A stretch of 64,000 nt of DNA from Mycolicibacterium sp. P9-64 (GTDB taxonomy: Bacteria; Actinomycetota; Actinomycetes; Mycobacteriales; Mycobacteriaceae): positions 186,001-250,000 of the forward strand of contig NZ_NPKO01000004.1 in assembly GCF_008329605.1 (NCBI RefSeq), in the 5' to 3' direction. Positions 48,817-56,840 of the stretch are shown here, one piece after another (position 1 is the stretch's first letter; each line of letters begins with the position of its first letter). Under the pieces are notes generated by a model. It made no database searches. It was not told the DNA's origin and was given only the letters and a program-made list of their open reading frames with translations. The position numbers were made by a program, and so were the translations under genes.

Positions 48817-50769
48817 TCAGTCCTTCGAGTCGTAGGGCTTCACGAGCGGACGCTGGACCTTCTTCCACTCGGCATAGGTCTCATGGGCCTGCTGCGTGGA
48901 GTCCAGCTCCGAGGTCTGGCTGACGGGTACGTCCCACCAGGACTGGCTGTCGGGTGCATAGATCAGCGGGTCGGTCTCGACGTGGATCACGGTGGCGCGC
49001 TCATTGGCCTTGGCCACCTTGACCGCATCGGCGAACTCCGCGGCCGTCGACACCTTGATCACCTCAGCGCCGAGGCTGGCCGCGTTGGCGGCCAGGTCGA
49101 CGGGAAGCTTGTCGCCCTCAAGGTGGCCCGCTTGGTCACGGTAGCGATAGGAAGTGCCGAATCGCTGTGATCCCAACGACTCCGACAACGAGCCGATGGA
49201 GGCGAAGCCGTGGTTCTGCACGAGCACCAGGATGACCTTGACGCCTTCCTGGACGGCCGTCACGAGTTCGGTGGCCATCATCAGATACGAGCCGTCGCCG
49301 ATCATGACGAACACGTCGCGGTCGGGGCTGGCCATCTTCACGCCGATGCCGCCTGCCACCTCGTAGCCCATACACGAGTAGCCGTACTCGACGTGGTAAC
49401 CCTTGCGGTCGCGGGTACGCCACAGCTTGTGCAGGTCGCCGGGCATGGAACCGGCCGCGCACACCACCACGTCGCGCGGATCGGAAAGCGTGTTGGCCAG
49501 GCCGATGACCTGGCTCTGGTTCAGCGCGCTGCCGTCGTCCTCGATGCGGTAGGCCGCGCCGACCGTGTCGTCCCACTCCTTGGCGAGTTTGGTTGTCCGG
49601 GTGCGGTAGTCATCGCCGACGGAGTAGTCGCTCAGCGCGTCCGACAGCGCGTCGATGGCCTCACGGGCGTCACTGACGACGGAGAGGCCGCCCTGCTTCA
49701 CGGCGTCGAACGAGGCGACGTTGACGTTGACGAAGCGGACGTCGGGATTGTTGAACGCGGTGCGTGACGCGCTGGTGAAGTCGCTGTAGCGCGTGCCGAT
49801 GCCGATGACGACGTCCGCTTCGGCGGCCAGCGCGTTGGCGGCGGTGGAGCCGGTCGAGCCGACCGCGCCGACCGACTGCGGGTGGTCGTAGGTCAGTGAT
49901 CCCTTGCCCGCCTGCGTCTCCGAGACCGGGATGCCCGTCCTCTCGACGAACGCCGCCAGTGCATCGGAGGCGCCGGAATAGATGACGCCGCCGCCCGCGA
50001 CGATCAGCGGCTTGGTCGCCGAGCGGATCACCTCGGCGGCGCTGGCGACCACTGACCGCTCGGGGAGCGGTCGGGCTACGTGCCACGTGCGTTCGGCGAA
50101 CAGCGATTCCGGCCAGTCGAAGGCCTCGGCCTGCACGTCCTGCGGCAACGACACCGTCGCCGTGCCCGTTTCGACGGGATCGGTCAGCACCCTCATGGCA
50201 CCGATCAGGGCTGAGGGCAACTGTTCTGGCCGCCACACGCGGTCGAAGAAGCGCGACAGCGGCTTGAACGCGTCGTTGACGGTCAGCTCGTTGTCATGCG
50301 GCTGTTCGAGGTCCTGCAATACCGGAGCACTGACCCGGGTGGCGAAGGTGTCCGAGGGAAGCAGCAGCACGGGCAGCCGGTTGATGGTGGCCAGTGCCGC
50401 GCCGGTGAGCATGTTGGTCGACCCGGGCCCGATGCTCGCGGTCACCGCCCATGCCTGCATCCTGTCCTTCTGCCTGGCGTACGCGGCGGCGGTGTGCACC
50501 ATCGCTTGCTCGTTGCGGCCCAACACATATGGCAGTCCCGGCTCGGTGCCTGCCTTGGTCGCCTGGATCTCGTCCTGCAACAGTGCCTGGCCGATGCCCG
50601 CCACGTTGCCGTGTCCGAAGATCCCGAGGCAGCCCGCGAAGAACTTGCTGCGTTCGCCGTCGCGCTCGACGAACTGGTTGGCGAGGAATCGCACGGTCGC
50701 CTGGGCGACGGTGAGCCGTACGGTCGGTTCGCCGTGCGGGGACTTGAACGCGGAAGCCTTGGAGACCAC
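48817..50769 (-). CDS. iolD: 3D-(3,5/4)-trihydroxycyclohexane-1,2-dione acylhydrolase (ThDP-dependent)
   Basis: 650 residues, the usual IolD length. It opens the diketone ring to 5-deoxy-glucuronate. Acetolactate synthase-like domains: PYR with the catalytic Glu (VLGRNEQAMVH), a middle domain, and a ThDP-binding motif GDGSYLMMATELV followed by the Asn of LVLVQNHGF. GTG 50769 has AGGAG 8 bases upstream; the frame extends to 50859 inside iolB. One base separates it from the iolB stop. Confidence 0.93.
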   Translation of the reverse strand: MVSKASAFKSPHGEPTVRLTVAQATVRFLANQFVERDGERSKFFAGCLGIFGHGNVAGIGQALLQDEIQATKAGTEPGLPYVLGRNEQAMVHTAAAYARQKDRMQAWAVTASIGPGSTNMLTGAALATINRLPVLLLPSDTFATRVSAPVLQDLEQPHDNELTVNDAFKPLSRFFDRVWRPEQLPSALIGAMRVLTDPVETGTATVSLPQDVQAEAFDWPESLFAERTWHVARPLPERSVVASAAEVIRSATKPLIVAGGGVIYSGASDALAAFVERTGIPVSETQAGKGSLTYDHPQSVGAVGSTGSTAANALAAEADVVIGIGTRYSDFTSASRTAFNNPDVRFVNVNVASFDAVKQGGLSVVSDAREAIDALSDALSDYSVGDDYRTRTTKLAKEWDDTVGAAYRIEDDGSALNQSQVIGLANTLSDPRDVVVCAAGSMPGDLHKLWRTRDRKGYHVEYGYSCMGYEVAGGIGVKMASPDRDVFVMIGDGSYLMMATELVTAVQEGVKVILVLVQNHGFASIGSLSESLGSQRFGTSYRYRDQAGHLEGDKLPVDLAANAASLGAEVIKVSTAAEFADAVKVAKANERATVIHVETDPLIYAPDSQSWWDVPVSQTSELDSTQQAHETYAEWKKVQRPLVKPYDSKD

Positions 50770-50770
50770 G

Positions 50771-51640
50771 TCACACTCCTCTTGGATCGTGCAGGGGCAG
50801 GCGGGGGTCGACGGGCTGGTCGTCCCAGGTACCGCGGAGCCAGGCGTGTTCGGGGTCATCGACGATCATCCAGGCGCGTTCGGCGCCAGGGCCGGCCATC
50901 ACGTTGAGGTAGTACATGTGATAGCCCGGTGCCGCGACCGAAGGGCCGTGATAGCCGTGCGGTACCAGAACGACGTCGCCGGTGCGCACCTCCTCGAGCA
51001 CCTCGATCGGACGGTCCGGCGTGCCGTAGACGCGGTGATAGCCGAAGCCACGGGAATTGTCTGGGCCAGGGGCGATCTCGAAGTAGTAGATCTCCTCGAG
51101 CTGCGACTGCGTCGGCGTGTCCTCGTCGTGCTTGTGGGCCGGGTAACTCGACCAGTTCCCGCCGGGGGTGATCACCTCGCAAGCGATCAGCGAGTCGGCC
51201 TCGAAGACGCCTGCGGTGCCGAAGTTGTGCACCTGACGGCTGCAGTTGCCTGCGCCGCGCAGTTCGACGGGCACGTCGGCGGCGGCCACGCGGCGGTTGG
51301 GGAATGACCGTTTGGCGCGGGCGCCGCAGATCGCGAAGCGGCCTTCACCACTGAGCCGGTACTCCTGCCCGGTGCCGAGGTAGACCATGTCCGCGGGCCC
51401 GTCGAAGACCGACTTGCGCGGTGACAGTTCGTAGGTGATCCCGTCGCAGTCGACGGTGCCGCCGTCGACCAGCGGAAGGATCATCACCTCGGTGTCGCCG
51501 GTGTTTGCCTCGAACGATTGACTGTCGTCCAGTTCGAGTACCTGCAAGGAGGATTCGGTCCAACCAGCGGACTCGGGCGTGACGTCGACGGTGAAGGGCA
51601 GCTCGGCGCTGCGGGCCGGGATGTACAAGCTGCTGTGCAT
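50771..51640 (-). CDS. iolB: 5-Deoxy-glucuronate isomerase
   Basis: 289 residues, bicupin fold. It converts 5-deoxy-glucuronate to 2-deoxy-5-keto-gluconate. Metal-site residues are visible in YPAHKHDEDTPT (two His), EEIYYFEIAPG (Glu) and LVPHGYHGPS (His). ATG 51640 has GAGGTGA upstream. It begins 2 bp after the aldolase-like gene and ends 1 bp before iolD, part of the tight operon. Confidence 0.92.
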   Translation of the reverse strand: MHSSLYIPARSAELPFTVDVTPESAGWTESSLQVLELDDSQSFEANTGDTEVMILPLVDGGTVDCDGITYELSPRKSVFDGPADMVYLGTGQEYRLSGEGRFAICGARAKRSFPNRRVAAADVPVELRGAGNCSRQVHNFGTAGVFEADSLIACEVITPGGNWSSYPAHKHDEDTPTQSQLEEIYYFEIAPGPDNSRGFGYHRVYGTPDRPIEVLEEVRTGDVVLVPHGYHGPSVAAPGYHMYYLNVMAGPGAERAWMIVDDPEHAWLRGTWDDQPVDPRLPLHDPRGV

Positions 51641-51642
51641 GG

Positions 51643-52584
51643 TCACCTCACCATCGAGACTGCCGTCGCGACCGCGGAACTCACGTCGTCGTCGGCGGGG
51701 TAGAGCAGGGTGCGACCGACGATCAGCCCGCGCACCGATGGAAGGCCGAGCGCCTTCTCCCAACTGGCGAATGCCTCGTCGGGGTCGGCGGGATCGCCGC
51801 CGAGCAACAATGTGGGCAGGGTGGTGGACTCCATCACCCGGTCCATCTCGGGGACTACGGGAAGCTTCATCCACGTGTAGGCCGACGTCGAGCCAAGCCC
51901 CTGGCCGATGTGCACGGACTTGATCACCGCGTCGGCGCTGAGGTCGTTGCGGACCTTGCCGTTGACGCGGGTGGACATGAACGGCTCCACCATCGCGATG
52001 AGCCCGTGCGCTGCCAGCTCGTCGACCGCCTGCGCACACGCCGTCATGGTGGCGACGGTGCCGGGATCGTCGAGATCGATGCGGCACAGCATCTTTCCGC
52101 CATTCATGTTCGCCGCGGCGGTGGATGTCGCGGTGGCACCGGTCATCCGGTCGTCGAGTTCGAAGGACGATCCGGCCAGTCCGCCGCGGTTGAACGACGA
52201 GAACACCACCTTGTCCTCGAGTGCGCCGAGCAGCAGCAGGTCGTCGAGGATGTCGGAGGTGGCGAGCACGCCGTCGACGCCTGGATCGGCGAGCGCGGCA
52301 CGCAGCCGGTCCAGCAGGTCGGTGCGGCTGTTCATCGCGGTCGGTCGGGATCCGACGGCGAGCGCTCCGCGCGCGGGGTGGTCGGCGGCGACGATCATCA
52401 ACCTGCCGTCACCGCGGATGGTGGGACGGGTGGTCCTGTCGTTCCACGCACGAGCGACCGCGCCGGGATCGGAGGCGCGGAGGTCGGTGACGGCGGCGTA
52501 GTCCGCGCAGACCGGGGCGAGCGGAGCGACGGGGGAAGTGTCCGGGGCGAGCGAAGCGACGGGGGAAGTGTCCGGCCTAGACAT
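51643..52584 (-). CDS. Cgl0158-family (beta/alpha)8 barrel protein, probable inositol-pathway aldolase
   Basis: 313 residues. Resembles class I fructose-bisphosphate aldolase-like proteins found in corynebacterial and mycobacterial iol clusters: LMIVAADHPARGAL, VEPFMSTRVNGKV and TLLLGGDPADPDEAF. It probably performs the IolJ step, splitting 2-deoxy-5-keto-gluconate 6-phosphate; inferred from context and fold. The first 26 residues are odd: PDTSPVASLA then PDTSPVAPLA, encoded by two tandem copies of the dispersed repeat. The start overlaps the iolC stop by 8 bp; the core domain would begin near residue 27. Confidence 0.8.
   Translation of the reverse strand: MSRPDTSPVASLAPDTSPVAPLAPVCADYAAVTDLRASDPGAVARAWNDRTTRPTIRGDGRLMIVAADHPARGALAVGSRPTAMNSRTDLLDRLRAALADPGVDGVLATSDILDDLLLLGALEDKVVFSSFNRGGLAGSSFELDDRMTGATATSTAAANMNGGKMLCRIDLDDPGTVATMTACAQAVDELAAHGLIAMVEPFMSTRVNGKVRNDLSADAVIKSVHIGQGLGSTSAYTWMKLPVVPEMDRVMESTTLPTLLLGGDPADPDEAFASWEKALGLPSVRGLIVGRTLLYPADDDVSSAVATAVSMVR
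52512..52571 (-). repeat. Two tandem 30-bp copies of the dispersed repeat at the 5' end of the aldolase gene
   Basis: Units 52512-52541 and 52542-52571 differ at one position (GAGCGGAGCGAC versus GAGCGAAGCGAC). Each ends GGGGGAAGTGT, like the pepN copy. Because 30 is a multiple of three they add a 10-residue peptide repeat without shifting frame. Confidence 0.9.
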
Positions 52585-53569
52585 TCACGGCCTCCGTTGC
52601 GGTCAGCTCGGCCAGCGTGGCCACTTCGTCGGCGGTCGGCATCGCCGTCGAGCACTCGAGGCGGGACGCCACGATGGCACCGGCGGCGTTGGCGTAGCGC
52701 AGGGTCTTCTCCAAGGGCCAGTTGCGAAGCAGGCCGTGGATCAGGCTGCCGCCGAAGGCGTCTCCTGCGCCAAGTCCGTTGACCACGTCGACCTCGTTGG
52801 GTGGGACGGTCACCGAGCTGTGCCTGGTCTTGCCGAGCACGCCGCGCGGCCCCTGCTTGACGATGGCCAGCTCCACGCCGAGATCGAGTAGAGCGTCGGC
52901 GGCCTTGTGCGGATTGCCTTCGCCCACCGCGATCTGGCACTCCTCGCGGTTGCCCACCGCGACGGTGACGTGTGCAAGCGCCTTCTGCACCTGCTCGGTC
53001 GCCGCTGCGGGCGTCTCCCAGAACATGGGCCGGTAGTCGAGGTCGAGCACGGTGAGTGGCGCACGGTGTCCATTCGCCGTGGCCCCGGACCGTGCCTCCC
53101 AGGCCGCGAAATGTGCGCTGCGGCTTGGCTCTTCGGACAGCCCGGTGACCGTCGACCAGTACAACCGTGCGGTACGCACCGCGTCGGCGTCGATCTCGTC
53201 AGGCCGAATTTGCAGGTCGGGCGCCGACGGCTTGCGGTAGAAGTACAGGGGGAAGTGGTCCGGCGGGAAGATCTCGCAGAACGTCACGGGGGTGGGGTAC
53301 TCGTCGTGCGTGCTGACGTAGGCGTTGTCGACGCCGAGGCGTGCCAGTTCGGCGCGGACGAAGCGGCCGAACGGGTCGTCGCCGACGCCGGAGATCAGCG
53401 CGCTGCGATTGCCGAGCCGGGCCGTCGCCACCGCGACGTTGGCGGCGCTGCCGCCGAGGAACTTCCCAAACGAGGTCACGTGTTCGAGGCCAACGCCGGT
53501 CTGCAATGGGTAGACGTCGACGCCGCTGCGTCCGATGACGAGGGCGTCGTAGGGCTGCGAATCGGTCAA
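52577..53569 (-). CDS. iolC: 5-Dehydro-2-deoxygluconokinase (PfkB family)
   Basis: 330 residues. PfkB sugar kinase that phosphorylates 2-deoxy-5-keto-gluconate. The N-terminal di-Gly sugar-binding motif is FLGGSAANVAVATARLG and the C-terminal anion-hole motif with catalytic Asp is VNGLGAGDAFGGSLIHGL. TTG 53569 is the start, with GGGAG about 9 bases upstream. It is the first gene of the minus-strand iol operon, facing the regulator gene across 156 bp. Confidence 0.9.
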   Translation of the reverse strand: MTDSQPYDALVIGRSGVDVYPLQTGVGLEHVTSFGKFLGGSAANVAVATARLGNRSALISGVGDDPFGRFVRAELARLGVDNAYVSTHDEYPTPVTFCEIFPPDHFPLYFYRKPSAPDLQIRPDEIDADAVRTARLYWSTVTGLSEEPSRSAHFAAWEARSGATANGHRAPLTVLDLDYRPMFWETPAAATEQVQKALAHVTVAVGNREECQIAVGEGNPHKAADALLDLGVELAIVKQGPRGVLGKTRHSSVTVPPNEVDVVNGLGAGDAFGGSLIHGLLRNWPLEKTLRYANAAGAIVASRLECSTAMPTADEVATLAELTATEAVNV

Positions 53570-53631
53570 GGCCAGCTCCCGGCGATAGGTGTCGGATACC
53601 GCCTACGACTGTGCCCCTCGTCACTCGTTTC

Positions 53632-53677
53632 TGTCAATAGTTTGTCCTGACATTCGGACTTTCAATCAACCGAATGT
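53632..53677. promoter_or_regulatory. iolC/regulator promoter region with probable GntR operators
   Basis: 53632-53645 reads ACAAACTATTGACA on the minus strand, including a TTGACA -35 for iolC. The same 14 bases occur at 54546-54559 before the transporter operon. An inverted repeat ACATTCGG-N12-CCGAATGT at 53650-53677 lies toward the regulator gene. Both are probable binding sites of the GntR regulator. A clear -10 for iolC was not found. Confidence 0.7.
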
Positions 53678-53725
53678 TAGTCTGCAGCTACTCTCATCTG
53701 GTCGGAACGCGGGATTGGAGTCGAT

Positions 53726-54457
53726 GTGCCGCTAGCGGTCGAGCTGGACAGGTCAAGCCCTGTCCCCCTGTATTACCAACTCGCGCAAGCGATCGAAGCG
53801 GCAATCCGCGACGGTGAGCTCGCTCCGGGGGACAGGTTCGAGAACGAACTGGCACTCGCCAAGCGGCTCACGTTGTCGCGACCGACCACCCGTCGCGCCA
53901 TTCAGGAGCTGGTCGACAAGGGCATGCTGGTGCGCAAGCGCGGCGTCGGAACGCAGGTCGTGCAGAATCCCGTGCATCGCCGCGTCGAGCTGACCAGCCT
54001 GTTCGACGATCTCGCCAGGGCGGGTCAGGAACCCACCACGGAGCTCCTTGGCTACCACGTCGGCCCCGTCGAGGAAGACGTCGCCGCCGAGCTGAACCTC
54101 ACCGCCGACCGCGAAGTCGTGACCATCGAGCGGCTCCGCTGCGCCAATGGAGAACCGCTCGCGGTGATGACGAACTACCTGCCCGTCGAGCTCGCGCCCG
54201 CAGCCGAGGAACTCGAGAGCAACGGTCTGTATCAGGCGCTCCGGGCCCGTGGCGTGCACATTCGCCTGGCCAGACAGCGCATCGGCGCCAGGCCGGCCAC
54301 CAAGTCGGAGGCGCGGCTTCTCGCCGAGAAGGCCGGGGCGCCACTGCTCACCATGAACCGCACCGCGTTCGATGATTCGGGCAAGGCGGTCGAATACGGC
54401 GCGCATTGCTATCGGGCGTCGCGCTACTACTTCGAGACGACCCTCGTAGACCGCTGA
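53726..54457 (+). CDS. GntR-family (HutC/UTRA-type) regulator, probable IolR
   Basis: 243 residues. N-terminal winged helix (YYQLAQAIEAAIRDGELAPG and LTLSRPTTRRAIQELVDKG, residues about 16-70), then a UTRA ligand-binding domain (VVTIERLRCANGEPLAVMTN). It is transcribed divergently from iolC and upstream of the inositol transporter, which share operator-like sequence, so it probably represses both until an inositol metabolite binds. GTG 53726 has TTGGAG about 6 bases upstream. Confidence 0.88.
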   Translation: MPLAVELDRSSPVPLYYQLAQAIEAAIRDGELAPGDRFENELALAKRLTLSRPTTRRAIQELVDKGMLVRKRGVGTQVVQNPVHRRVELTSLFDDLARAGQEPTTELLGYHVGPVEEDVAAELNLTADREVVTIERLRCANGEPLAVMTNYLPVELAPAAEELESNGLYQALRARGVHIRLARQRIGARPATKSEARLLAEKAGAPLLTMNRTAFDDSGKAVEYGAHCYRASRYYFETTLVDR

Positions 54458-54497
54458 GTCGTCGCCGCTCGCCGGGCGCCCCGCTGGGCCCTCGGCA

Positions 54498-54582
54498 AAC
54501 TTTGTGCACCTAAAGTTGCATATGACGTGCAGTCCTAATGTCCGAACAAACTATTGACATTCCGCTGTGACCCGTATTACAT
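54498..54582 (+). promoter_or_regulatory. Promoter and operator region of the inositol transporter operon
   Basis: AACTTT-N8-AAAGTT lies at 54498-54517. ATGTCCGAACAAACTATTGACA spans 54538-54559 and gives a -35 TTGACA at 54554-54559; TTACAT at 54577-54582 is a possible -10 with 17-bp spacing. The GTCCGAA and ACAAACTATTGACA parts recur at the iolC promoter, pointing to one regulator. Confidence 0.7.
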
Positions 54583-54621
54583 CGTTCTCAGGTCGTGCCA
54601 CACGGCACCTGCTCGGTGGGC

Positions 54622-54645
54622 GGGAGCGAAGCGACACGGGAATGT
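54622..54645 (+). repeat. Dispersed repeat in the transporter 5' untranslated region (copy f)
   Basis: GGGAGCGAAGCGACACGGGA followed by ATGTT, 18 bp before the binding-protein ATG. It matches the core of the other copies. It leaves the GACAGGAGA ribosome-binding site intact. Confidence 0.75.
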
Positions 54646-54663
54646 TCTGAGACAGGAGAAACG

Positions 54664-55650
54664 ATGAAGTTTGTTCGGTTGGCAGCCGTGGCAAGTGCGG
54701 GCGTGCTCGCTCTGGGCCTCGCGTCGTGTTCGAACACCGGCGGAAAGCCTGCTGAAAACGGCAGCGCGGCGGGCGGCGGTGGCGTCGACACGCCGCGCAT
54801 GACGATCGCCATGATCACGCACGAAGTTCCCGGTGACTCGTTCTGGGATCTGGTGCGCAAGGGCGCCGAGACCGCGGCCAAGAAGGACAACGTCGAGCTG
54901 CGTTACTCCAATGATCCCGAGGCGCCCAACCAGGCCAACCTGGTCCAAGCCGCCATCGACAGTGGGGTTCAAGGCATCGCCGTCACGCTCGCCAAGCCCG
55001 ATGCCATGCAGGCCGCCGTGAAAGCCGCTGAGGCCAAGGGCATTCCGGTGGTGGCGTTCAACGCGGGCATGGATGCGTGGCAGGGGATGGGCGTCAAGGA
55101 GTTCTTCGGACAGGACGGCTACATCGCCGGGCAGGGTGCAGGTGATCGACTGAAGAAGGATGGCGCCACCAAGGCGCTGTGCGTCATCCAGGAGCAGGGT
55201 CACGTCGACCTCGAGGCGCGGTGTGCCGGCCTGAAGAACACCTTCCCCGCCACCGAGATCCTCAACGTCAACGGCAAGGACATGCCGTCGGTCGAATCAA
55301 CCATCACGGCCAAGCTCCAGCAGGACCCGGCAGTCGACATGGTCGTCACGCTCGGTGCGCCATTCGCGCTGACCGCCGTCCAGTCGGTGAAGGCCGCCAA
55401 CAGCAAGGCCAAGATCGGCACGTTCGACACCAACGCCGCGTTGGTCGGTGCCATCGAAGGCGGTGACGTCCAGTGGGCCGTCGATCAGCAGCCGTACCTG
55501 CAGGGCTATCTCGCCGTCGACTCGCTCTGGCTGTACCTGAGCAACGGCAACACCATCGGCGGCGGCCAGGCCACGCTCACCGGCCCCGCCTTCATCGACA
55601 AGACGAACATCCAAGCGGTCGCGGAGTACGCGAAGAACGGGACGCGCTGA
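54664..55650 (+). CDS. Sugar/inositol ABC transporter substrate-binding lipoprotein (type 1 periplasmic-binding fold)
   Basis: 328 residues. Lipoprotein signal with lipobox LGLASC (Cys near residue 22). The mature domain is RbsB/FrcB-like: ITHEVPGDSFWDLVRKGAE, AAIDSGVQGIAVTLAKPDA, and a hinge segment GDVQWAVDQQPYLQGYLA. Probably binds myo-inositol, from its place beside the iol genes and regulator. The start has GACAGGAGA just upstream. Its TGA overlaps the first ATG of the micro-ORF array as TGATG. Confidence 0.88.
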   Translation: MKFVRLAAVASAGVLALGLASCSNTGGKPAENGSAAGGGGVDTPRMTIAMITHEVPGDSFWDLVRKGAETAAKKDNVELRYSNDPEAPNQANLVQAAIDSGVQGIAVTLAKPDAMQAAVKAAEAKGIPVVAFNAGMDAWQGMGVKEFFGQDGYIAGQGAGDRLKKDGATKALCVIQEQGHVDLEARCAGLKNTFPATEILNVNGKDMPSVESTITAKLQQDPAVDMVVTLGAPFALTAVQSVKAANSKAKIGTFDTNAALVGAIEGGDVQWAVDQQPYLQGYLAVDSLWLYLSNGNTIGGGQATLTGPAFIDKTNIQAVAEYAKNGTR

Positions 55651-55778
55651 TGAGCGCTTGCGCGAAGAGGAGACAGGACCGATGAGCGCTTGCGCGAAGA
55701 GGAGACAGGACCGATGAGCGCTTGCGCGAAGAGGAGACAGGACCGATGAGCGCTTGCGCGAAGAGGAGAAAGCACTGA
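55650..55778 (+). other. Chain of four coupled micro-ORFs (11, 11, 11 and 10 codons)
   Basis: ATG codons at 55650, 55682, 55714 and 55746 each open a short frame. The first three encode MSACAKRRQDR and the fourth MSACAKRRKH. Every stop overlaps the next start: the binding-protein TGA with the first ATG, three ATGA overlaps, then TGATG into the permease at 55778. Ribosomes could pass from the binding-protein gene to the permease by repeated termination-reinitiation. Whether the peptides are made or matter is unknown. Confidence 0.6.
55651..55778 (+). repeat. Four tandem 32-bp repeats between binding-protein and permease genes
   Basis: Units start at 55651, 55683, 55715 and 55747. The first three are identical (TGAGCGCTTGCGCGAAGAGG then AGACAGGACCGA); the fourth ends AGAAAGCACTGA. 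Each holds a ribosome-binding site AGAGGAG nine bases before the next ATG. There are no spacers, so this is not CRISPR. The permease ATG falls exactly where a fifth unit would start. Confidence 0.95.
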
Positions 55779-56836
55779 TGAGTACCGAAGCCGTCGTGGA
55801 ACTCGGTGAACACAAGGTGGTGCACGACGAGCGCGTCAAGGAACGCAACCGCGTGCAGCGCCTGCTGATTCGACCGGAGATGGGTGCTCTCGTCGGCGCC
55901 GTAGGGATCTTCATCTTCTTCTCGATCATCGCCGGCCCGTTCTTCGAGGCGCCGTCGATCTCCACCATCCTGTACGGGAGCTCGACCATCGGCATCATGG
56001 CGTGCGCCGTGGCGGTACTGATGATCGGTGGCGAGTTCGACCTCTCGGCAGGTGTGGGCGTCACGTTCAGCTCTCTCGCCGCGTCGATGTTGGCCTACAA
56101 CCTGCACCTCAACCTATGGATCGGCGCGGCCCTGGCGCTGGTCTTGGCGCTGGCGGTCGGCTTCCTCAACGGCTACCTCGTCGTCAAGACGAAGATTCCC
56201 AGCTTCCTCATCACGCTGGCCTCACTGTTCATGCTGGGGGGCATCAATCTTGCAGTGACAAAGCTCGTTTCGGGCGCCGTTGCCACCAAGAGCATCAGCG
56301 ACATGCAGGGGTGGGACTCGGGGCAGGCCCTCTTCGCCTCGTCGTTCCACATCGGTAGCTTCGACGTTCGCATCACCGTGGTGTGGTGGCTCGTCTTCAC
56401 CCTGGTGGCGACCTACGTGCTGTTCAAGACGAAGATCGGCAACTGGATCTTCGCCGTCGGTGGCGACCAGGAGAGCGCTCGCGCAGTCGGCGTCCCCGTC
56501 ACGAAGGTGAAGATCGGCTTGTTCATGTTCGTCGGCTTCTCCGCATGGTTCGTCGGCATGCACTACCTGTTCGCCTTCAACACGGTGCAGTCCGGCCAAG
56601 GCCTCGGCAACGAATTCCTCTACATCATCGCCGCGGTGGTCGGAGGCTGCCTGCTCACCGGTGGCTACGGCACCGCGGTCGGCGCGGCCATCGGCGCGCT
56701 CATCTACGGCATGACGGAGAAGGGCATCGTCTACGCAGGCTGGAATCCCGACTGGTTCAAGTTCTTCCTCGGTGGGATGTTGCTGTTCGCCGTGGTCGCC
56801 AACAATGCCTTCCGTAACTACGCCGCGAAGAGGTGA
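55778..56836 (+). CDS. Sugar/inositol ABC transporter permease (RbsC/FrcC family)
   Basis: 352 residues with about ten hydrophobic helices. The BPD_transp_2 signature region is IGGEFDLSAGVGVTFSSLAA, and GGDQESARAVGVPVTKVKI is the cytoplasmic coupling segment contacting the ATPase. The N-terminus has a charged 35-residue extension (VHDERVKERNRVQ). A single permease gene is consistent with a homodimer. The start is the ATG ending the 32-bp repeat array. The ATPase follows 4 bp after the stop. Confidence 0.9.
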   Translation: MSTEAVVELGEHKVVHDERVKERNRVQRLLIRPEMGALVGAVGIFIFFSIIAGPFFEAPSISTILYGSSTIGIMACAVAVLMIGGEFDLSAGVGVTFSSLAASMLAYNLHLNLWIGAALALVLALAVGFLNGYLVVKTKIPSFLITLASLFMLGGINLAVTKLVSGAVATKSISDMQGWDSGQALFASSFHIGSFDVRITVVWWLVFTLVATYVLFKTKIGNWIFAVGGDQESARAVGVPVTKVKIGLFMFVGFSAWFVGMHYLFAFNTVQSGQGLGNEFLYIIAAVVGGCLLTGGYGTAVGAAIGALIYGMTEKGIVYAGWNPDWFKFFLGGMLLFAVVANNAFRNYAAKR

Positions 56837-56840
56837 CCCC

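Noticed and set aside
55651..55778. CRISPR array
   Set aside because: The 32-bp repeats are directly adjacent with no spacers and there are no cas genes.
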